From Leptospiraceae bacterium (GTDB lineage: Bacteria; Spirochaetota; Leptospiria; Leptospirales; Leptospiraceae): DNA of 64,000 nucleotides. The translations under genes were made by a program, and so were the position numbers. Location of the stretch: assembly GCA_015075105.1 (NCBI GenBank), contig JABTUZ010000001.1:1747001-1811000 (forward strand). Direction: 5' to 3'. The notes beneath the pieces are model-generated. The model was not told the origin of the DNA, did no database searches, and worked only from the letters and a program-made list of their open reading frames with translations. How positions within the stretch are numbered: the first letter of the stretch is position 1; every line of letters starts with the position of its first letter. This document shows positions 58,009 through 64,000 of the stretch, piece by piece.

Positions 58009-58686
58009 ATGAAAATCCAAAAAAGTAATAATTCTAACGAGTCGATTGGATATATTGGACACGGACAACTTGAAAGTTCTCCTGCATCAATGTCTGTATT
58101 ACATGTTATTAGCCATGAATTAGATCACATTGCTGAATTTAAAAATGAAGCAATCAGAGATAATGCTGAAATTCGTAGCATCGACATGAAAATTGATTTT
58201 GAATTTAGGGATGGGAAGTTGGTTGCTGTAAGTGGGAAAACAACCGCAACCTCAAAAATAAGATCCAATGAAAAAAAGCCAAACGTTTCTGAAACAAATG
58301 CACAAAATGAAGATAACCAAAAAGATAATAAAAATAATTTAGAATTAAAACCTGAAAAAGAAAAAATAGCCAGTGAAGAAAAAAAATTATTATACAGGAT
58401 AGAATATATTAATTCAGAAATAAATCTTTTAGAAAATAAAAACTATTATACAGAACCTGAACCAAAAAATATTTATGATAAAAAAGATGAGCAAAGAAAA
58501 AAAGAACTAAAAGAAAAAAAGCAGAAGTTAGAAATTGAACTTTCTAATCTTAAAATAAAAACTCAAATCGAAAACTCTCAAGAAATGCTAAAAGAATCTC
58601 TTGATAAAACCCAAAACCAGTCTTTAGATCTTGTCCAAACTCAATTTACATCTAAGCCCGGTTTTATTTTAGATTTAAAAATTTGA
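58009..58686 (+). CDS. Coiled-coil protein with SprA-like N-terminal block
   Basis: 225 residues. Residues 25-85 (SVLHVISHELDHIAEFKNEA, then FRDGKLVAVSGKTTATSKI) resemble the SprA-related family (HE..H...F..EA; VSG...) with a possible zinc motif HELDH. The remainder is Lys/Glu-rich coiled coil. No signal peptide. Weak start context. Its stop is followed within ten bases by repeat array D. Confidence 0.6.
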   Translation: MKIQKSNNSNESIGYIGHGQLESSPASMSVLHVISHELDHIAEFKNEAIRDNAEIRSIDMKIDFEFRDGKLVAVSGKTTATSKIRSNEKKPNVSETNAQNEDNQKDNKNNLELKPEKEKIASEEKKLLYRIEYINSEINLLENKNYYTEPEPKNIYDKKDEQRKKELKEKKQKLEIELSNLKIKTQIENSQEMLKESLDKTQNQSLDLVQTQFTSKPGFILDLKI

Positions 58687-58694
58687 TAAGATCC

Positions 58695-58992
58695 ACTATC
58701 ATCATAAACCCTTCGTATAATAATGTGGGAACTCCAATTCGGAGGACAGATGCCTGATGTCTGAGGTCAGAAATAGTGGAGGTGGAATTTTTTTTCAATT
58801 AGATTTTCTTTTTAGATAAATATTTTGAGTTTACGCTTTTAGTGCAGATTTTTCACTTTTCGTGTGAAAATGTGGGAACTCCACTCTTTTTAGTAAAGTG
58901 CATGTTTTATACCAATTGTTCACCTTTCGTGCAATAATGTGGGGATCCAAATCAGAGGGCTGCATACTGAAATAGAGAAGTTGAAATCTTCA
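58695..58992. repeat. Dispersed modular repeat, array D (inverted relative to A-C)
   Basis: Reads as the reverse complement of the other arrays. From 58992 down: a lead-in, boundary motif, 67-base short unit with TGCACTTTACT.AAAAGA, boundary, hairpin TTTTCAC...GTGAAAA, CTGCACTAAAAGCG, the 7-base TCAG tract CCTCAGACATCAGGCATC, and a terminal boundary. 58724-58947 matches array C over about 225 bases with few differences. Ends immediately after the SprA-like gene. Confidence 0.88.
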
Positions 58993-59004
58993 TCAAGAAT
59001 AATC

Positions 59005-59157
59005 TCATTTGCTTCCAAGTAATATATTTATCTCCTTTTCCGACAAAGGAATTTCTTTCTTAAATTCAGAGGCACTTATCCCACCTTTTGCAGATTTCTT
59101 TTTTTTGTATTCAGGTATTTGCAAAACTTTAGTTTTTCTTTTTGTTTTCGTTTTCAT
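59005..59157 (-). CDS. Small basic protein, 50 residues
   Basis: MKTKTKRKTKVLQIPEYKK... ending NILLGSK. GGGAG lies 10 bases before the ATG. Very basic N-terminal half and a helical C-terminal half; possibly an antitoxin or DNA-binding peptide remnant, in keeping with the fragments next to it. No toxin gene is adjacent. May be an orphan. Confidence 0.4.
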   Translation of the reverse strand: MKTKTKRKTKVLQIPEYKKKKSAKGGISASEFKKEIPLSEKEINILLGSK

Positions 59158-59241
59158 ATCTATATATCTCCCTTTATTTCTTTTTGGAAAGGGCTTTCAC
59201 AGAAAAAATCATTTCGCTGAAATTACATCAAATCCCGTTAG

Positions 59242-59940
59242 GTTTCTCATATTGTTGCTCGTGCTCGATTTGTTGAAGATGTTGCAAAAATAGAAATTGC
59301 GAACGGAATAAAACAATACGTTTTCCTTGATGCAGGATTTGACAGTTTCGCTCAACGAAATACAGAAATCAGTTCGCAAGTTGACATTTATGAAATTGAT
59401 CTACCCGATACGTTGGCTTGAACAGAAGAAAAATTAATTCAAAACGGCTACAATGTTCCCGACAATTTGCATTTCGTTCCTGTAAACTTTGAAACTTCAT
59501 CTTGGTGGACTGAACTTGTAAACAAAGGTTTTGACACTAACAAAAAATTTGTTTTTATCAAAGTTTTATCTGATAGAGAAATCGAAGAAGACATTATTCA
59601 TAGTCTTGTAAATAAAATCCAAAACAGAAAAGAAAAATCCGTAGGGACAGAAGATTCTTCTGCCTACACTGTTTATGATGAATACAAAGGCATTTTTCAA
59701 AAGTTAGATAAAACCTATAACGGAAGCATACTTATAAAATGTCCAGAATTAGACTCTGTTAAAGTCGTCAATAAAGTCTTACTGGAAGTTTTAAAAGACC
59801 TACAACCGGAAAATTCTCATTATAACTTTAAAGTAATTCCTATTGAAATCCTTGGAACTATTTACGAACAGATTTTGAGCAAAGTAGTAGTAACCACTGA
59901 CAAACGTGCTAGCATTGACTATAATTTGCAAGCAGTATAA
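59242..59940 (+). pseudogene. Chimeric remnant: LCM-type methyltransferase fragment fused to type IIG restriction-modification fragment
   Basis: Frame from 59242. The first part, SHIVARARFVEDVAKIE, then QYVFLDAGFDSFAQR and IYEIDLPDTLA, is a leucine-carboxyl-methyltransferase-type (PF04072-like) SAM methyltransferase, lacking its N-terminus and broken by TGA at 59419 where Trp is expected. At about 59545-59570 the frame changes identity to FIKVLSDREIEEDIIHSLVN...YNFKVIPIEILGTIYEQIL, typical of the N-terminal/helical region of type IIG (Eco57I-like) enzymes. No catalytic NPPY motif. Both parts are dead. Confidence 0.7.
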
Positions 59941-59942
59941 TA

Positions 59943-60047
59943 ATAAAGAAATTAGAATTTATTGATAAACAAATCAATGCAATCATTTGCAAATCTTACA
60001 ATCTCACCCCAGAAGAAATTAAAATTGTGGAGGGGGAAAATGTCTGA
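59943..60047 (+). pseudogene. C-terminal tail of a type IIG/TaqI-like methylase
   Basis: A different frame reads FIDKQINAIICKSYNLTPEE, ending IKIVEGENV, which is the usual C-terminal end (IDxLVYxLYGLTxEEIxIVE) of Eco57I/PglX-like methylases. With the preceding fragment it shows a restriction-modification gene with its central catalytic part deleted. Confidence 0.6.
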
Positions 60048-60076
60048 ACTTTAATTTATTTGATTAAATGCTTACC

Positions 60077-60350
60077 ATGATTTTTTATAAGACAAAATTT
60101 TCTCTAATGCGAAATCAAAAGAATCACACACATAGTTTGGACATTGAGTTAAACCCAGCGAGTGTAAATCTTCAGCGTAAGTTTGTGCTATATTTTCCGA
60201 GAGAAGTAAAACTCGGAAGACATAAGGTTGTGGTCGCAGTCTAAGATGAATTTATTGGAGAAGAAAACGAATTATTCCCTGAAGTAGAGAATGCCTATAA
60301 AGCAGAGATTGATCGAAGACTTGATGATACGAAAAAAAATTCGCCAACCC
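60077..60350 (+). pseudogene. Antitoxin-like fragment with internal stop
   Basis: ATG at 60077 opens a frame with NLQRKFVLYFPREVKLGRHK, then TAA at 60242, then EEENELFPEVENAYKAEIDRRLDD-like sequence (shown in part) resembling the C-terminus of addiction-module antitoxins (AEIERRLxxxxxG). Degenerate; runs into the end of the convergent lpd gene. Confidence 0.4.
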
Positions 60351-61769
60351 TTAAATATTTATTGCCTCTCCCATAGAGTCTAACGCAGCCTCCATTAGCC
60401 CTTCTGAAAGAGTCGGATGAGCGTGGATTGTGTTTCCAATATCCTCAACTCTAAGCTCTGAAACAGAAGACACGACATATTCGGAAATTAGCTCAGTTGC
60501 ATTTGGACCAATTATATGAGCACCCAAGATTTCTCCTTTCTCTCCGGAAATTAATTTAATCATGCCAGTAGTGTCTCCTGTTGCCTGAGCACGACCACTT
60601 GCAGTAAATGGAAATCTACCTATTTTAAAATTCAAGCCAGACTCTTTCGCTTTTTTTTCAGTCATTCCAACAGAAGCTACTTCGGGATGGCAATAAGTGC
60701 AACCGGGTATATACTCATAATTAATCGGCAAAAACTGTAATTTGTGTGGATTTCCATTTTGAATAGAAATAGCTTCTGATGCCCTCACTCCTTCCATAGA
60801 TGCAACGTGTGCAAGTAAAGGGTGGCCTGTACAATCTCCAATAGCATAAATATTAGAAACCGATGTCGCATAACGCTCATTTACAGAAATAAAACCATTT
60901 GTTAAGTGGATTCCTATTTCTTCTAATCGGATCCCATTTGTATTCGGTGTAAGACCAACCCCTACAATAACCTTATCCACTTCTAAGTCAAAAGATTTAC
61001 CGTTTTCTAACTTTTCTTTTAGTTTTAAAACTATTCTATCCTTTTTTTTCTCTCCACCCGTAATTCCTGTACTGAGATAGAATTCGATTCCTTTTTTTTT
61101 GAATGACCTTTCTAAGATTTTACTGATTTCTTCGTCTTCGTTTGGTAATAGATGGTCTAAGTACTCTACGATATGCACCTTAGAGCCCATGGAAGAATAA
61201 AAGTCAGCAAACTCTACTCCAATCGCACCTGCACCAATAATTCCCAGAGTTTTTGGGATTTCTTTTTCAGTCATTGCTTCTTTACTCGAAAGTATTTTTT
61301 CTTGATCGAATGGTAAAATAGGGAGTTCTTTTGACCGAGCACCCGTAGCTACTATAAAATAATCAGAAACTAATTCTTCTTCTTTATCGTCTTTGAAAAC
61401 TGAAATAGTATTTTTATCTTTAAAAACCGCTTTACCAAAAACTTGAGTGACTGAATTTTTCTTCATCAAGAACTCTACCCCCTTTGCCATCTGGTCTGCA
61501 ACTTTTCTTGAACGCTCAATAATTTTAGGAAAGTCTGGTTTCCCTTTTTCAGAAATGATTCCAAACTCTCCTGCCTTATTCAATTCGTCTAAAAGATGAG
61601 CGCTTTGCAAAAGTGCTTTTGTTGGAATACAACCCCAATTCAAACAAATTCCACCCATTTTTTCCATTTCTACTACTGCGGTTTTTAATCCAAGCTGAGA
61701 AGCCCGGATCGCTGCCACATAACCTCCGGGCCCACCACCAATCACAACTAATTGAAATTCATTTGCCAT
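60351..61769 (-). CDS. lpdA: Dihydrolipoyl dehydrogenase (E3)
   Basis: 472 residues. FAD site VVIGGGPGGYVAAIRA, redox-active disulfide in GGICLNWGCIPTKALLQS, NAD site LGIIGAGAIGVEFA, second FAD block NIYAIGDCTGHPLLAH, and the catalytic HAHPTLSEG at the C-terminus. E3 of pyruvate and 2-oxoglutarate dehydrogenases and glycine cleavage; the E1/E2 genes are not here. Start overlaps the upstream amidohydrolase gene by 11 bases. Confidence 0.97.
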   Translation of the reverse strand: MANEFQLVVIGGGPGGYVAAIRASQLGLKTAVVEMEKMGGICLNWGCIPTKALLQSAHLLDELNKAGEFGIISEKGKPDFPKIIERSRKVADQMAKGVEFLMKKNSVTQVFGKAVFKDKNTISVFKDDKEEELVSDYFIVATGARSKELPILPFDQEKILSSKEAMTEKEIPKTLGIIGAGAIGVEFADFYSSMGSKVHIVEYLDHLLPNEDEEISKILERSFKKKGIEFYLSTGITGGEKKKDRIVLKLKEKLENGKSFDLEVDKVIVGVGLTPNTNGIRLEEIGIHLTNGFISVNERYATSVSNIYAIGDCTGHPLLAHVASMEGVRASEAISIQNGNPHKLQFLPINYEYIPGCTYCHPEVASVGMTEKKAKESGLNFKIGRFPFTASGRAQATGDTTGMIKLISGEKGEILGAHIIGPNATELISEYVVSSVSELRVEDIGNTIHAHPTLSEGLMEAALDSMGEAINI

Positions 61770-62943
61770 ATTCTACTCCTATTTTTCCAAAAAATGTATT
61801 TGCATTTTCGTAATAAATTTTTTTTAAAACTTCAGGGCTAAGTCCCAATCCGTAAATCTTCCACAAACCTTTTCTCGGTTTATTGAAAGGGTAATAATCA
61901 AAATACTCATCTTTCGTTTCTAAAAATCTAGAATAGATTTCGTACTTCCCTCTATCCGGAGGGCCGTCTGTACCAAAAAAAATCCTGTCTTGAAACTTCT
62001 CAAAAAATTTTTTTGCACTATAGGGTTGTCTTCCCAATTCATCAATCCTTGCAGAAATATCTATATAGACATTTTTATTAGACGTTAATAATTTATCTGC
62101 TTTTTGTAAATTGTGAGAATACTCCGCAAAATGTAAGGCTACAAATTTTACATTTGGATGTCTTCCAAATAACTCATCTCTTTCTTGCAATACTTCATCA
62201 AAAGAAGGGTATTCATTGGAAGCAAAAGACCATTCTGGACGACGAACAAGCTCGTCGTATCTTTCATTTTTTTCGTCAATCGGAGAAAAAAAACTTTTTG
62301 GGTCAACTGTATGAATAAAAATCGGTAGATTGTGTTTTGCGCACTCTTGAAATAATGGATCTAAAATCGAGTCGTTCATTTTCAGTCTTTCACCATTTCT
62401 TTTTTTTAGCATTAGACCAAAATTTTTCCAAAGTTTAATCCCCTTGGATCCGACTGAAATATCTTTTTTTAAATCATCCAACATTAGCGGGATAAAGTTT
62501 TCTCTTTCATCTATTCTTTTCCAATTGAATGTGCTGAAATGAATTATCCTTGGGTCATTATATGAGCTTTTTATTTTTTGAAATTCCTCACCTGTTTTAA
62601 AACTTAGATTTATCATCTTTACAATTTTCAACTCATCCATTAATTTCGTAACTTCTTCTGGATTTTTTTGAAATGGAAAACCGAGATGACCGTGCATTTC
62701 AAAGACAGGATAAGTTGGCAAATTTTTTAATCGTATGTCTTTCATTTCAAGCATCGAAATCGGATAAAACTCTGTCACTAGTACATTTTTTTTCACGTAA
62801 GGAACATTTTTAGGCACGGAAAAGCCTAAGGCTCCAAAAAGTAAAAATCGCATCTTAATCTGAATATAAGGAATTTGGTAAGCAAGAAACAAAACATTTC
62901 CAAAAAGAGACAAAAAGAGAAGGATTTTCAATTTATTTTTCAT
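61759..62943 (-). CDS. Membrane-anchored amidohydrolase-family (metal-dependent TIM-barrel) protein
   Basis: 394 residues from the ATG at 62943, chosen over a longer frame to 63036 because that would overlap the lon start. N-terminal anchor (about 5-22). Amidohydrolase_2-like: FEMHGHLGF (metal His-x-His), FIHTVD, VALHFAEYS, and IFFGTDGPP with the metal Asp. Substrate unknown; such enzymes decarboxylate or hydrolyse small acids. Divergent from lon across 54 bases. Confidence 0.82.
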   Translation of the reverse strand: MKNKLKILLFLSLFGNVLFLAYQIPYIQIKMRFLLFGALGFSVPKNVPYVKKNVLVTEFYPISMLEMKDIRLKNLPTYPVFEMHGHLGFPFQKNPEEVTKLMDELKIVKMINLSFKTGEEFQKIKSSYNDPRIIHFSTFNWKRIDERENFIPLMLDDLKKDISVGSKGIKLWKNFGLMLKKRNGERLKMNDSILDPLFQECAKHNLPIFIHTVDPKSFFSPIDEKNERYDELVRRPEWSFASNEYPSFDEVLQERDELFGRHPNVKFVALHFAEYSHNLQKADKLLTSNKNVYIDISARIDELGRQPYSAKKFFEKFQDRIFFGTDGPPDRGKYEIYSRFLETKDEYFDYYPFNKPRKGLWKIYGLGLSPEVLKKIYYENANTFFGKIGVEYGK

Positions 62944-62997
62944 TGAGGTAAAACATAGAATATAAATCTTAGTCGTAAAGAGAAATTTTTCATACTT

Positions 62998-64000
62998 ATG
63001 GCAAAAAGGGAGAGAAAAAATACAACGGAAAATCAAATCCTTCCTTTGGAGGACGCACTTCCACCGGATTTATTTTTACTTCCGATTAAGTCCAGACCTA
63101 TTTTTCCCGGAATTATCACCCCACTTCTTATTCCGCCCGGCAAATTTACAAATTCTATTGAAGAAGTTTTAAAATCAAACGGGTATATTGGTCTTGTGCT
63201 TCTGAAAGACGATAAAAGCACAAAAGACCCTGTAGAAAATATTTTTCAATCTGGGACGGTAGCTAAAATTTTCAAAAAGGTAAACCTTCCTGAGGGAGGA
63301 ATCAATATCCTTACAAATACGATTGCGAGATTTCAAATTGAAACTATCCTATCCAATTCTCCCCACTTAATCGCAAAAGTAAAATATCCGAAAGAAATTA
63401 ATAGCGCAAATAAAACTACAACAAAAGCTCTCATGCGATCTCTACTTATTCTTACAAAAGAGTTAGCAAAAAATAATCCTCTATTTACAGAAGAAATGAA
63501 ACTCACTTTAGTAAACATGGATGAGCCGGGAAAAATGGCAGACTTCGTTGCATCTATTCTAAATTTAGAAAAACAAAACTACCAAGAAATTATAGAGTCC
63601 ACCGATATTCAGGATAGGCTTGAAATGGTGATTTTATTTCTAATTAAAGAAATCGAACTAATCAGCCTTCAAAAAAAAATACAAGGTCAGATCAGTGAAA
63701 AAATTGATAAACAACAAAGACAATTTTTTCTTCGAGAGCAATTGAAAGCGATTCAAAATGAGCTTGGGGTGGGTGATGGAAAATCTGAAAAAAAATACGA
63801 TTCGCTCTTAGAAAGATTGAAAAAAGCAAATGTGGATGAGCAAGTAGTAGAAGAAGTTGCAAGAGAAATTACAAAATTTTACACAGGAGACATGAACTCG
63901 GCAGAAACGAATGTTAGTCGGAATTACTTAGACCTATTAAATTCCTTGCCTTGGGAAAATCCTCCTGAAAGAAAAATCGACCTACAATTAACAAAAAAAA
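62998..64000 (+). CDS. lon: ATP-dependent protease Lon, N-terminal part
   Basis: Starts [13 protein letters not shown] and remains open to the right edge (334 codons). The LON substrate-binding domain is visible ([20 protein letters not shown]) and the helical neck follows, with [23 protein letters not shown] and [13 protein letters not shown], both standard for Lon just before the AAA module. The ATPase and Ser-Lys protease parts lie outside the window. Degrades misfolded and regulatory proteins. The N-terminus has an extra polar segment of about 20 residues. Confidence 0.95.
   Translation, partial: MAKRERKNTTENQILPLEDALPPDLFLLPIKSRPIFPGIITPLLIPPGKFTNSIEEVLKSNGYIGLVLLKDDKSTKDPVENIFQSGTVAKIFKKVNLPEGGINILTNTIARFQIETILSNSPHLIAKVKYPKEINSANKTTTKALMRSLLILTKELAKNNPLFTEEMKLTLVNMDEPGKMADFVASILNLEKQNYQEIIESTDIQDRLEMVILFLIKEIELISLQKKIQGQISEKIDKQQRQFFLREQLKAIQNELGVGDGKSEKKYDSLLERLKKANVDEQVVEEVAREITKFYTGDMNSAETNVSRNYLDLLNSLPWENPPERKIDLQLTKK

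Noticed and set aside
59419-59421. TGA read as tryptophan (recoding), since TGA or TAG replaces expected Trp in two genes
   Set aside because: Intact genes in the window end with TGA (for example the diguanylate cyclase at 55633-55635), and both Trp-to-stop cases lie in genes with other lesions.

Overview
The window comes from a low-G+C spirochete of the family Leptospiraceae, probably Leptospira or a close relative. The evidence is a spirochete-type flagellar operon with flbB, two copies of the Leptospira-typical DUF1564 family, many SGNH, FecR, GAF and class III cyclase proteins, and coding that is nearly gap-free on both strands. The sequence is a chromosomal fragment: mnmE is cut at the left edge and lon at the right edge.

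Layout. 0-9 kb holds housekeeping genes: mnmE end, a DUF4015 protein, a sodium/solute symporter, pgeF, trpF-mutS, an SGNH lipoprotein and a 60-residue protein. 9.35-20 kb is a minus-strand flagellar operon read fliF-fliG-fliH-fliI-fliJ-(small gene)-flbB-(exported protein)-fliK-flgD-flgE. It builds the MS ring, export ATPase complex, collar and hook. In it fliH is broken, FliG is divergent, and FlgE lacks the cysteine used for hook cross-linking in other spirochetes. 20.1-24.2 kb is accessory DNA: a DUF1564 gene, a repeat array (A), a small gene, a G+C-richer FG-GAP lipoprotein gene that is out of frame through a tetranucleotide tract and carries two nonsense codons, and repeat array B.

24.2-37 kb is a minus-strand run: atpZ-atpI-atpBEFHAGDC for the F1Fo ATP synthase, then an SLBB protein, an acidic repeat protein, a GAF/degenerate GGDEF protein and an MBOAT acyltransferase. 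A strong sigma70-like promoter near 37.22 kb starts a plus-strand set: adenylate cyclase, FecR protein and an envelope protein. 43.7-49.3 kb has an HpcH/HpaI aldolase, a BFD-type ferredoxin with a RibD-like reductase, and a two-gene type IIA topoisomerase resembling the phage T4/eukaryotic type. 49.5-59 kb starts with the second DUF1564 gene and repeat array C. It continues with panD, ctaA, a membrane protein, an SGNH protein, a REC-REC-GGDEF diguanylate cyclase, a chemoreceptor and a SprA-like protein, and ends with array D, an inverted copy of C. 59-60.35 kb is a graveyard of methyltransferase, type IIG restriction-modification and antitoxin-like fragments. lpd, an amidohydrolase and lon close the window.

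The least explained feature is the A-D repeat family: modular non-coding units with GTGGAGTTCCCAC-like boundaries, variable but conserved hairpins and a 7-base periodic tract. Two of its four sites lie directly 5' of the only two DUF1564 genes. I propose, as inference only, that DUF1564 proteins and these repeats form one element or regulatory system.
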